Shown here one piece after another: positions 49,597 to 57,628 of a DNA stretch of 64,000 nucleotides. The position numbers were made by a program, and so were the translations under genes. How positions within the stretch are numbered: the stretch's first letter is position 1; each line of letters starts with the position of its first letter. Under the pieces are notes generated by a model. That model searched no databases and had not been told where the DNA came from. It worked only from the letters and a program-made list of their open reading frames with translations. The stretch comes from DAOTXS01 sp034435055. GTDB taxonomy: Bacteria > Chloroflexota > Anaerolineae > UBA4142. The stretch covers positions 62,001-126,000 of the forward strand of contig DAOTXS010000040.1 in assembly GCA_034435055.1 (NCBI GenBank), read 5' to 3'.

Positions 49597-50586
49597 ATGA
49601 CGCGCTCTCAAAACCACGATTCACGATTTACGCTGGTCGAGCTTATTGCGTTAGGTGCTGTTTTCGGTGAAATTGGCTTTTCTTTCCTTTTCAGCCCAGC
49701 CGAAGATTATTGGCAACATTATCAAGCGGCGCGCGCGTTCTTGATGCAGTTGCCACTCGCAGACTATAACTATCCTGCCGCTACCGCGATGTTTTTTCTC
49801 CCCTTTGCCGCATTGCCCCGCGGAGTTTCTTTTGTTGCTTGGTTGTTGACGGTATATCTGATTTTCGCGGTAGCGCTGGCTCTGATGGGGTTATCGAGAA
49901 CGCAGGTTTTGGTCTGGCTCGCTTGGCCCCACGTTTTTGTCAGTGGCTTTGTGGGGCAACTGGATTGTCTCGTTCTCTTGGCTGTGGCACTTTCATTTTG
50001 GTTTCGCAAAAGGTCTCCGTTTTGGGGTGGGTTTGTTATGGGGCTGGGACTTGTCAAGTTTCATTTATTGGTACCGCTTGTCATTCTGGTTTGGCATCGG
50101 CGCCAGTACAGGGAATTTACCGGTCTCGCACTTGCGGTGGTAATTTTTGCAACTGTTTCGTTGCTCCTCCCCCAGTCTTATCCGGGCAGACTGGATTATA
50201 TTCTTAGTTATTATCCGCGCCATCATGGAAGTGTTGGGATTCCGGCGCAACTTAGCGGTTTGCCGATCCAGTGGTGGTTAGGAATCGTCGTCCTCCTTGG
50301 ACTTGGCTGGTTATGGATCGTCGCTGCAAACCGCCTTGCCGCCTGGGTGACTTTGCCCGTCGTTCATCCATATTTCCCCAGTTTTGATCTCTCTGTCATT
50401 ATTCCGGTTCTGGCGCAGAATCGATATGCGCCATTCTTTTATATATTTGTTGGAATGCCCTTTCTTTTCAATCAGTTTGTTCCGATACGGATTTTGGCGT
50501 GGATAATTGTCGGAGCATTGTTGATCGGCGGAGTATTGATGCTTGTTGACTCTGCCAAGCGGAACGAACCTGACACGGCAATATAA
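49597..50586 (+). CDS. Polytopic membrane protein (DUF2029/GT87-like)
   Basis: 329 residues, about nine or ten hydrophobic helices. The first periplasmic loop AEDYWQHYQAARAFL then LADYNYPAATAMFFLPFAALP resembles the GT87 mannosyltransferase start (usually with a D in that loop); LGLVKFHLLVPLVILVWHRRQ follows. This suggests a polyprenyl-phosphate-sugar glycosyltransferase, but family membership is tentative. The start at 49597 is preferred to a TTG five codons upstream. Confidence 0.7.
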   Translation: MTRSQNHDSRFTLVELIALGAVFGEIGFSFLFSPAEDYWQHYQAARAFLMQLPLADYNYPAATAMFFLPFAALPRGVSFVAWLLTVYLIFAVALALMGLSRTQVLVWLAWPHVFVSGFVGQLDCLVLLAVALSFWFRKRSPFWGGFVMGLGLVKFHLLVPLVILVWHRRQYREFTGLALAVVIFATVSLLLPQSYPGRLDYILSYYPRHHGSVGIPAQLSGLPIQWWLGIVVLLGLGWLWIVAANRLAAWVTLPVVHPYFPSFDLSVIIPVLAQNRYAPFFYIFVGMPFLFNQFVPIRILAWIIVGALLIGGVLMLVDSAKRNEPDTAI

Positions 50587-50748
50587 GATGATGTCTTCAT
50601 TTTGAATTCGATTAGTTGCTCTTTGAATTGCAATTTGCTTCCTCCAATTATTCTCGCCCCTCTCACGGCGGATTTTTCTTTTCCCAATTTCCACCAGATT
50701 GACACCGCATTTTGACCTTGCCGCGCTAAACTATATTCAGGATTTTGA

Positions 50749-51141
50749 ATGAATATGACGCCGGTAAATTTACACACATCTACAAAAATACTTAAAGCCA
50801 TCGCGCACCCGGAACGTTTACGCTTGCTCAATGCGCTTCGTTCCGGTGAAGAGTGTGTCTGCCATCTCACCGCGCTCGCACGTCAACGACAGGCGTACAT
50901 CTCGCAACAATTGATGTTCTTGCGCCGTGCCGGTCTCATCGCAGATCGCAAAGACGGCTTGCGCGTCTATTATCGCATCAGCAACCCGCGCGTGTTGGAT
51001 GTATTGGACGCAGCGAACGCGCTGGCAGGCGTAGAAACTGAGCGCGCGCCGGCAAAGCCGCTCGCCACTTGCCCCTGTCCGCATTGCGAGAATGAACTGG
51101 GCAAACGACGCTACAAAAATTCGGTACGACGGAAAGCGTAA
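50749..51141 (+). CDS. arsR: ArsR/SmtB family transcriptional regulator
   Basis: 130 residues. Winged helix: KAIAHPERLRLLNAL, then EECVCHLTALARQRQAYISQQLMFLRRAGLIADRKDGLRVYYRI. The C36-V-C38 in the alpha3 helix matches the ELCVCDL metalloid site of ArsR, so As(III) or Sb(III) binding is likely. A C-terminal tail has CPCPHC, which may form an extra site. It starts a run of arsenic-type genes; the next gene overlaps its stop by one base. Confidence 0.93.
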   Translation: MNMTPVNLHTSTKILKAIAHPERLRLLNALRSGEECVCHLTALARQRQAYISQQLMFLRRAGLIADRKDGLRVYYRISNPRVLDVLDAANALAGVETERAPAKPLATCPCPHCENELGKRRYKNSVRRKA

Positions 51142-52394
51142 TGGATACCAAAACTATCTGGGCAGAAATCGATGAACAAGGACGGCTTGTTGTCCCGCCG
51201 GAACTTGTTGCACAATTCGACTTGAAGCCAGGCGCGCGTCTGCGGATCGACCGCGAGACGAATAGTCTGCGATTGCACCGCCCGATCACGCAACTTGCCA
51301 AAGTCTATATCGAGCCAACGAGCCGGTGCAACATCATTTGTCGCACGTGTATGCGGAATACCTGGGATGAACCAATGGGTTCGATGACAGACGCGACGTT
51401 TGAAAAAATCGTCGAAGGGTTATCCGCGACGACGCCGCGACCAACGGTGATGTTCGCCGGTATTGGCGAGCCGCTGGGACATCCGCACATTGTCGATTAT
51501 GTGCGGCGCGTCAAGCAAATTGGTTGCAGTGTCGAAATCACGACGAACGGCACGATTCTGAACGAACATCGCTCAAAGGAATTGATTCAAGCGGGGCTCG
51601 ATGTGTTGTGGGTGTCCATCGATGGCGCGACGCCGGAAAGTTATGAAGATGTGCGACTCGGTGCGTTACTGCCGACCGTCATCGAAAATATCCACACGTT
51701 TCGCGCGTCGCGGCGGACATGGTCGTACAACCCCAAACCATTCATTGGCATCGCGTTCGTGGCGATGCAACGCAACATCAATGATTTGCCCAAAGTGATC
51801 GAGCTAGGGCGTTCGTTGGGTGCGACGAAATTTTCGGTGAGCAATGTTTTGCCGTACACCGAAGAACTGCGCCGCGAAACGTTGTACGAGCGCACGCTCA
51901 AAGACATTGCGTATTTATCGTCGGCGTGGTTGCCAACGCTGAATATTCCCAAAATGGATATCAACGACACAACGCGCGACGCATTTTTCGCCGCGCTCAA
52001 GAGCGGATGCAGTGTAACGTTTGCCGGGAACAAGTTGAGCGGTGCGAACGATGTGTGTGTCTTTGTCGAAGGCGGCGCAATGGCGATTGGCTGGGACGGC
52101 GAGGCGAGTCCGTGTCCGCCGTTGTTGCACAACCACGTTGCGCATCTCCGTTCGTACAAACGCAAATTGCATCGACACGTCGTTGGGAATATCCGCGAGC
52201 GCGGCTTGCTCGATCTCTGGAACGATCCCGAGTACGTGGCGTACCGCGAGCGTGTCCACAGCTTTGTGTTTGCGCCGTGCAGTTTTTGCGGCGGCTGTGA
52301 TTTGCTCGATTCGAATGAGGAAGATTGTTTGCTGAATAAATTCCCGGTGTGCGGCGGCTGTTTGTGGGCGCAAGGCGTGATTCAATGTCCGTAA
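51141..52394 (+). CDS. AbrB-domain radical SAM / SPASM protein
   Basis: 417 residues. Residues 1-45 form an AbrB/SpoVT-like swapped-hairpin (EIDEQGRLVVPPELVAQFDLKPGARLRI). A radical SAM core follows with C63-x3-C67-x2-C70 (SRCNIICRTC), GEPLGHP and TNGTIL. A cysteine-rich SPASM tail has CSFCGGCD, NEEDC and CGGC. The CMRNTW segment and the SNVLPYTEE stretch recall tungsten-oxidoreductase maturases, but none is nearby. It is co-transcribed with arsR. A role in arsenic chemistry or peptide/protein maturation is an inference. Confidence 0.88.
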   Translation: MDTKTIWAEIDEQGRLVVPPELVAQFDLKPGARLRIDRETNSLRLHRPITQLAKVYIEPTSRCNIICRTCMRNTWDEPMGSMTDATFEKIVEGLSATTPRPTVMFAGIGEPLGHPHIVDYVRRVKQIGCSVEITTNGTILNEHRSKELIQAGLDVLWVSIDGATPESYEDVRLGALLPTVIENIHTFRASRRTWSYNPKPFIGIAFVAMQRNINDLPKVIELGRSLGATKFSVSNVLPYTEELRRETLYERTLKDIAYLSSAWLPTLNIPKMDINDTTRDAFFAALKSGCSVTFAGNKLSGANDVCVFVEGGAMAIGWDGEASPCPPLLHNHVAHLRSYKRKLHRHVVGNIRERGLLDLWNDPEYVAYRERVHSFVFAPCSFCGGCDLLDSNEEDCLLNKFPVCGGCLWAQGVIQCP

Positions 52395-52458
52395 AGTAAT
52401 TCAGAAGAACAATGTCCGTTTGCCGCGATCTGTTCTCAGAAAGCGGAAGGAGGAACAA

Positions 52459-52722
52459 ATGATGGACATTCAGATTCTGGGACCGAGCTGTGCGAATTGC
52501 CTGAAGCTTGAAGTGCTTGTGATGCAGGCATTAACCGAACTCGGTATTAGCGACGCACGGGTGGAAAAAGTTACAACCCCGCGCGAAATGGAAAAGTTGA
52601 TGACCGGCGATCCGCCTGGATTGGTCATCAACGGACAGCTAGTCTGGTCAGGCGGCAAAGAGTTGCCGACGAAGGCGCAGATTGAAGAATTGATTCGTCA
52701 AGTGATGACAATCAAAATGTGA
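52459..52722 (+). CDS. Thioredoxin-like protein with CANC motif (redox-active disulfide protein 2 type), copy 1
   Basis: 87 residues. A minimal thioredoxin fold: IQILGPSCANCLKLEVLVMQAL with C11-A-N-C14, then TTPREMEKLM and PPGLVINGQLVWSGG, including the cis-proline. The CxxC position and length match PF13192-type proteins often found in arsenic and permease operons. GGAAGGAGG precedes the ATG. It probably passes electrons or thiols to a partner such as the ArsP-like permease or an arsenic carrier. Confidence 0.9.
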   Translation: MMDIQILGPSCANCLKLEVLVMQALTELGISDARVEKVTTPREMEKLMTGDPPGLVINGQLVWSGGKELPTKAQIEELIRQVMTIKM

Positions 52723-52787
52723 GTTCTCGTGAAGATAGCGGGACGACGAATGTTCCGCTATTTTTATCAATCATTCAGGAGGAAACT

Positions 52788-53033
52788 ATGCTGAACATCA
52801 AAGTGCTCGGTTCGGGCTGTGCAAATTGCCACAAGGTGGAGGCATTGGCAAAACAAGCCGTTGTGCAACTCGGCATCGAAGCACGGGTAGAGTTGATTTC
52901 GGATATGAGCGAGATGATGCGCTATGGAGTGATGAGCACGCCCGCCATCGTCATCAACGACAAACTTGTCTTGTCCGGACGCGTCCCCGCGCTCTCGCAA
53001 ATTACAACGCTGATCACGAACGCGTTGGTATAG
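52788..53033 (+). CDS. Thioredoxin-like protein with CANC motif, copy 2
   Basis: 81 residues. IKVLGSGCANCHKVEALAKQAVVQLGI with C11/C14, then DMSEMMRYGVMSTPAIVINDKLVLSGRVP. Same family as copy 1 but about half the residues differ. AGGAGG lies six bases before the ATG. Two such proteins in one operon suggest separate partners. The TPAIVINDKLV cis-proline loop is closer to the family norm than in copy 1. Confidence 0.92.
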   Translation: MLNIKVLGSGCANCHKVEALAKQAVVQLGIEARVELISDMSEMMRYGVMSTPAIVINDKLVLSGRVPALSQITTLITNALV

Positions 53034-53094
53034 CAACGCCAGAAATTCGCGGCGGTCGGCGGGCGTCCATCGGCGGTCGCATTGTGGGGGTGGG

Positions 53095-53625
53095 ATGCTT
53101 TTACAAAGTTATCACCTTGAAGTGTTTGCGCCACCGTGCGAACCGGGCGCCGAACGGTGGAGCGTGCGCGCGACGCTCGACGACGATATTGGCGAGGTGC
53201 TGCCGTACCTGAATGCAACGATTCGCACGGCGATCTACAATCACGCCGCGCGTGCGTTGACGTGGCGAATGGGTGGGCACTCGATTGCCGTCCGCCCACG
53301 CGAAATCGCCATCAGTAACTTGCGGGACAAAGACGCGGCAGCAACCGAAATGCAGCACGTGGTCGAGATTATCAATCGCACGTGGGAGCGCCGCGCCGAA
53401 ATCACACCAAGCATCGAAGCGCGCCAACGACTCAAGCCGATGGAGGTGTACAAACTGTTGCCCGCGACGAATTGCAAAGCGTGCGATCAACCCACGTGCT
53501 TCACCTTCGCGCTCAAACTCACGGCTGGCGAAGCTGAACTGGAACAATGCGCACCACTCTTCACCGATGCCTATCACGAGCAACGCGACCGCTTGATCGC
53601 GTTGTTGGAAGGCGCGGTCAATTAA
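53095..53625 (+). CDS. Iron-sulfur protein with PF04060-type 4Fe-4S domain
   Basis: 176 residues. The last third has C127-K-A-C130-x4-C135 and C152 in LLPATNCKACDQPTCFTFALKL..ECAP-like order, the pattern of the putative 4Fe-4S domain of corrinoid proteins such as AcsC. The first 110 residues are an unnamed fold with FAPPCEPGAERW and VRPREIAIS. It sits in the arsenic-type operon, between thioredoxin-like and ACR3 genes. Its role there is not established. Confidence 0.82.
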   Translation: MLLQSYHLEVFAPPCEPGAERWSVRATLDDDIGEVLPYLNATIRTAIYNHAARALTWRMGGHSIAVRPREIAISNLRDKDAAATEMQHVVEIINRTWERRAEITPSIEARQRLKPMEVYKLLPATNCKACDQPTCFTFALKLTAGEAELEQCAPLFTDAYHEQRDRLIALLEGAVN

Positions 53626-53648
53626 AACCAACAATACTAGGAGCAAAT

Positions 53649-54737
53649 ATGTCTCAGGCAACTGCGGTTTCCCAAATTAATGTGTTCCAACGTCTCTCGC
53701 TCCTCGACCGATTCTTACCGCTTTGGATCTTTGCGGCGATGGCGCTCGGCGTAATCCTGGGTGCAATCGCGCCCGGCATTAAAGATGTCTTCAACGCGCT
53801 CTCCATTGGCACCGTCTCGTTTCCGATTGCCGTTGGATTGTTGTGGATGATGTATCCCGTCCTAGCAAAAGTCAAATACGAAGAACTAGGCAAAGTTGCC
53901 CAAGCGTGGGAACAGTTCAGCGTCTCGCTGATTCTCAACTGGGCGATCGGTCCCGTCATCATGTTCGTCCTCGCCTGGGTCTTTCTGCCCGACCTGCCGC
54001 ATTTTCGCACCGGGCTGATCATCACCGGCTTGGCGCGCTGTATCGCGATGGTGCTGATTTGGAACATGCTCGCCGGCGGCGACAGCGAGTACTGCGCGGT
54101 GCTGGTCGCGCTCAACAGTATTTTTCAAATCGTGATGTATTCGCCGCTGGCGTACTTTTTCCTAATGGTCGTGCCAGGTTGGTTTGGCGTGCAAGGCACA
54201 GCCGTCAACATCGAAATGGCGGACATTGCAAAAAGCGTTTTGATTTTTCTTGGCATTCCGCTCGCGGCGGGCATCATCACGCGATTCTATTTCTTGCGAA
54301 CGCGCGGCAAGGAATGGTACGAAATCAAATTGATGCCGCGTCTTGGACCGACGGCGATGATTGGCTTGCTCTTCACGATTGTCGTGATGTTCTCGATGCA
54401 AGGCGACAAGATTCTCGCCGCGCCGCTCGATGTGCTGCGCGTGGCGATTCCGCTCCTCGTCTACTTTGTCGTGATGTTCTTTGTGTCGTTCGGCTTGTCG
54501 CTCTGGCGCAAATTCCCGTATGAACTCGCGGCGACGCAATCGTTCACCGCGGCGAGCAACAACTTTGAACTTGCCATCGCGGTGGCGGTTGGCACGTTCA
54601 CGATTGCATCGCAAGAAGCGCTCGCGGCGGTGATCGGACCTTTGATCGAAGTGCCGGTGCTAGTCGGCTTGGTGTACGTATCGTTGTGGATCAAGCGTGC
54701 GTGGTTCAGTCCTGCCAGTGTCAGCGTGCGCGCGTAA
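53649..54737 (+). CDS. acr3: Arsenite efflux permease, ACR3 family
   Basis: 362 residues with ten hydrophobic helices. RLSLLDRFLPLWIFAAMALGVILG and the conserved C131 in LARCIAMVLIWN match the essential cysteine of ACR3 in TMS 4; FTAASNNFELAIAVAVG in TMS 9 matches the FELAIAV signature. It extrudes As(OH)3 using the proton gradient. AGGAG stands six bases upstream. Separated from the Fe-S protein gene by 23 bases. Confidence 0.95.
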   Translation: MSQATAVSQINVFQRLSLLDRFLPLWIFAAMALGVILGAIAPGIKDVFNALSIGTVSFPIAVGLLWMMYPVLAKVKYEELGKVAQAWEQFSVSLILNWAIGPVIMFVLAWVFLPDLPHFRTGLIITGLARCIAMVLIWNMLAGGDSEYCAVLVALNSIFQIVMYSPLAYFFLMVVPGWFGVQGTAVNIEMADIAKSVLIFLGIPLAAGIITRFYFLRTRGKEWYEIKLMPRLGPTAMIGLLFTIVVMFSMQGDKILAAPLDVLRVAIPLLVYFVVMFFVSFGLSLWRKFPYELAATQSFTAASNNFELAIAVAVGTFTIASQEALAAVIGPLIEVPVLVGLVYVSLWIKRAWFSPASVSVRA

Positions 54738-54794
54738 TCTAGTCGTGGCGGAGCGAAAGAATTACACCCTATTCCTCCCTCCGAAAGGCAAGTC

Positions 54795-55694
54795 ATGTTT
54801 GCGCGTGCGCTTTTCCCGACTGATTTCTCCGCATACGCGAATGCGGTGCTGGATTGTTTGCCCGAATTGAGATCGGCGGGCTTGCGGCAAGTCGTGTTGT
54901 TGAATGTCATCCGCGCAAGTGACGTCCCGATGGGGCACACGCCCGTCAACGAAGAATCACTGGCGCGCGTCAGATGGGGTGCAGAGGAGAATTTACACAT
55001 CGCCCAAATGGCGCTGGAAGGCAAAGGACTGTCCGTGCGTACTCGCGTCGAGTACGGCATGCCTGCACGCGAGATCGTGCGCGTCGCCGAGGAAGAACGG
55101 GTTGACTTGATTGTGCAGGGCGCGCAAGGTCAGAGTTTGGCGCAAGAGTTTTTGTTGGGGAGTACCGCGTTCGACGTTGTGCGTTTGGCGCGCCTGCCGG
55201 TGCTCATCGAAAAATTTGAGGTGGTGCGCGAACTGGGACATGTAGCGTGCCGCCGTCGCTGCGAAAAAATCTTCGTGCGGGTCTTGCATCCCACGGATTT
55301 TTCCGATTGCGCGAACGCTGCGTTCAATCTCGTCAAGCGGCTCAAGTCGGCTGGAACGGAGCAGGTGATTCTGTTGCACGTCCAAGACCAGCGCGCGATG
55401 CAGCATCGTTCAGCCGACCAGATTGCCGATTTTGATCGCGAAGATACCGCGCGACTCGAACGGATGAAACGTGATCTGGCGTTGTACGGTTTGCCCGCCC
55501 AGACCATGGTGCGGCATGGCATTCCATTCGTCGAGACGCTCAAGGTGGCTGGCGAAGAAAATGTTGGAGTGATTGTGATGGGACTGTACGGACGCAGCGC
55601 GCTGCAAGAAATGCTGGCAGGCAGCACTTTTGAGAAAATCGTGCGGCAGAGCCAGCACCCCGTCCTCGTCATCCGAGCCGCGAACGGCAAGTAA
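54795..55694 (+). CDS. Tandem UspA universal-stress protein
   Basis: 299 residues in two Usp domains. The first starts ARALFPTDFSAYANAVLDCLPEL and has the ATP-type loop GAQGQSLAQEFLLGSTAFDV. The second starts FVRVLHPTDFSDCANAAF and has GLYGRSALQEMLAGSTFEKIV. Both keep the G-x2-G-x9-GS nucleotide motif. Such proteins bind ATP and are induced by stress. It lies between ACR3 and the ArsP-like gene on the same strand; CCGAAAGGCAAGTC precedes the ATG. Confidence 0.93.
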   Translation: MFARALFPTDFSAYANAVLDCLPELRSAGLRQVVLLNVIRASDVPMGHTPVNEESLARVRWGAEENLHIAQMALEGKGLSVRTRVEYGMPAREIVRVAEEERVDLIVQGAQGQSLAQEFLLGSTAFDVVRLARLPVLIEKFEVVRELGHVACRRRCEKIFVRVLHPTDFSDCANAAFNLVKRLKSAGTEQVILLHVQDQRAMQHRSADQIADFDREDTARLERMKRDLALYGLPAQTMVRHGIPFVETLKVAGEENVGVIVMGLYGRSALQEMLAGSTFEKIVRQSQHPVLVIRAANGK

Positions 55695-55764
55695 ATCTCA
55701 ATCGAAGAACCGCGCGTCAAGCGCGGTCTCTTCAGTCGAAAATATATTCAAAAAAAGGAATGGA

Positions 55765-57225
55765 ATGGATCTCACCTTTTGGCTCGTCAAACTCCTTCAA
55801 GGCGGCGTAGGCAATCTCGCGGCGTATCTCGCCGCGCACGTTTTGCTCTGCTTGCTCCCGGCGTTTTACATCGCGGGCGCGATGACCGCGCTCATTCCCA
55901 AAGAATCGGTGACACGCTTTTTAGGACGCAACACACCCAAGTTCGTCTCGTACCCCGCCGCCGCAGTCGCCGGTTCGGTGCTGGCGGTTTGCTCCTGCAC
56001 GATTGTGCCGCTGTTCGCCGGGATTTACAAAAAAGGTGCGGGCTTGGGTCCCGCGATCACGTTCCTCTTCTTTGCGCCTGCCGCGAACATTCTCGCGCTC
56101 GCGTACACCGGCGTTGCGATTGGCGCGGACTTGGCGATTGCGCGCTTCGTTTTGTCGCTGTCGTTCGGCGTTGGCATTGGAATGATTATGGCGTTGATCT
56201 TCAGCCGCGCGGATGCCGCGCATGATGAAGCAACCGACGCGCTGTTCGCCGCACGTGGAACGATGCGTCGCGCCGCGCTGATCTTTTTGCTGGTGCTGGT
56301 CGCGCTGCTGCTTTCGGGTACGTTCAAGATCGACGCGCTGACGAATACGTACGGACAATTCACGTTACCGCTCGCGGGGGTGGATCGTCTGCAAGAATTT
56401 TTGAACGTCCTCGTCCCGTTCGACGCGAGTCGTGGCGAAGAGGGCGTCTCGGTGCAAGGTGTGATTCTGATTGCATTGCTGGCGCTCATTGGAATTTCAT
56501 CGTGGCTGGGACTAGAACAGATTTTGGAGAAATTCAATCGCTGGACGTTTGTCTCGCTTGCGCTCGTCGCGCTCACACTCCTTGTTGCGGCAATCGGAAT
56601 GAAACCGCAACCCGATGGCTTGGATATGCTCATCACGGGACGCTTCTTCGCGGTCGCGCTGGCAATGAGCGCGCTGGGTGTGATCGCGTGGCGTGGTTTG
56701 GAGCCCGGTGAGATTCAAGAGTGGTTGTGGGAATCGTGGCGCTTTGTCAAACAAATTTTTCCGCTCCTCGTCGTTGGCGTGTTCATCGTCGGCATCCTGC
56801 GCCAATTGATTCGCCCCGAATGGATCCAAGCGCTGGCGGGCGAGAATACCATCGCGGGTAATCTGGCGGGCGTCGTCTTCGGCGTGTTTATGTACTTTCC
56901 GACGCTTGTCGAAGTGCCGATTGCAAATATGTTCTTGCAACTGGGAATGCATCGCGGTCCACTCCTTGCGTACTTGATGTCCGATCCCGAATTGAGTTTG
57001 CAAAGCATTCTCATCATCTCGACGATCATTGGGCGCGTGAAAGCGTGGACGTACGTCGGCTGGGTTGCGCTCTTCAGTATGCTGGCGGGGTTGATCTACG
57101 GTGCGTGGATTGACGGTGTGAGCATCGTTCTGCTTGCGGCGTACTTGCTTGCATTCCTCGCGCTCTTGGCGGCGGGATTGTATTGGATGGACAAACGTAA
57201 TCAACGCGCTGTCACACCGGTTTGA
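55765..57225 (+). CDS. DUF318 permease (ArsP-like)
   Basis: 486 residues with ten to twelve hydrophobic helices in two repeats. Diagnostic segments: RFLGRNTPKFVSYPAAAVAGSVLAVCSCTIVPLFAGIYKKGAGLGPAITFLFFAPAANILAL, then YFPTLVEVPIANMFLQLGMHRGP. The CSC cysteine pair lies in a transmembrane helix. In Campylobacter ArsP (the same superfamily) exports trivalent organoarsenicals; here arsenic context supports a similar role. Longer than typical ArsP (about 315 residues). Starts at 55765 with AAGGAATGGA upstream. Confidence 0.88.
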   Translation: MDLTFWLVKLLQGGVGNLAAYLAAHVLLCLLPAFYIAGAMTALIPKESVTRFLGRNTPKFVSYPAAAVAGSVLAVCSCTIVPLFAGIYKKGAGLGPAITFLFFAPAANILALAYTGVAIGADLAIARFVLSLSFGVGIGMIMALIFSRADAAHDEATDALFAARGTMRRAALIFLLVLVALLLSGTFKIDALTNTYGQFTLPLAGVDRLQEFLNVLVPFDASRGEEGVSVQGVILIALLALIGISSWLGLEQILEKFNRWTFVSLALVALTLLVAAIGMKPQPDGLDMLITGRFFAVALAMSALGVIAWRGLEPGEIQEWLWESWRFVKQIFPLLVVGVFIVGILRQLIRPEWIQALAGENTIAGNLAGVVFGVFMYFPTLVEVPIANMFLQLGMHRGPLLAYLMSDPELSLQSILIISTIIGRVKAWTYVGWVALFSMLAGLIYGAWIDGVSIVLLAAYLLAFLALLAAGLYWMDKRNQRAVTPV

Positions 57226-57235
57226 TGATTGACAT

Positions 57236-57264
57236 TTGCGCGAACTTGGCGCCCGCGCTATAAT
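57236..57264 (+). promoter_or_regulatory. Promoter of the 99-residue gene
   Basis: TTGCGC, 17 bases, TATAAT, ending 27 bases before the GTG at 57292. Confidence 0.6.
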
Positions 57265-57291
57265 GGCATCAATCTTTGGAGGAGAAATCGC

Positions 57292-57591
57292 GTGCGCCAA
57301 AAACTGCTCTTGTCCTACAACATCTTGCCGCAGTTTCAGCAAGAGTATATGGATTTTATGATGAACACGTTTGTGCCGACGCTTCAGCGGCTCGGTTTGG
57401 AGAATCAAGGTGTCTGGCACACAGCGTACGGCGATTATCCGATTCGCTTGCTCGTCTTTGTTGCCGAAGAGAGCGCGATGCAACAAGCGCTGACGAGTGA
57501 GGATTGGCGCGGGCTTGAAGCGCGGCTCAAAACGTTTATCACCGATTACACGTGCCGCATTGTGCCGTTTCAACCGGGATTTCAATTTTGA
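57292..57591 (+). CDS. Small protein of unknown function
   Basis: 99 residues. The pattern KLLLSYNILPQFQQEYMDFMMNTFVPTLQRLGLENQGVWHTAYGDYPIRLLVFVAEE resembles dimeric alpha/beta-barrel (ferredoxin-like) enzymes, with a tail ending VPFQPGFQF. No cofactor residues are evident. GGAGGAG lies seven bases before the GTG start. It has its own promoter and hairpin terminator. A monooxygenase or NIPSNAP-like role is only a fold-level guess. Confidence 0.78.
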   Translation: MRQKLLLSYNILPQFQQEYMDFMMNTFVPTLQRLGLENQGVWHTAYGDYPIRLLVFVAEESAMQQALTSEDWRGLEARLKTFITDYTCRIVPFQPGFQF

Positions 57592-57597
57592 AAAATT

Positions 57598-57622
57598 GTA
57601 GGGGCGAGGTAAACTCGCCCCT
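57598..57622. terminator. GTAGGGGCGAG hairpin terminator
   Basis: GTAGGGGCGAG / CTCGCCCCTAC with a five-base loop, between convergent genes. Shares its GGGGCGAG / CTCGCCCC core with the hairpin at 5269. Confidence 0.8.
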
Positions 57623-57628
57623 ACCCAT

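Noticed and set aside
50749..57225. A prophage or conjugative origin for the arsenic island
   Set aside because: No integrase, tRNA-end repeat, structural or transfer gene is present, and base composition resembles the flanks.
57228..57264. TTGACA at 57229 as the -35 box of the 57292 gene
   Set aside because: The distance to TATAAT would be 24 bases; the weaker TTGCGC at 57236 gives the normal 17-base spacing.
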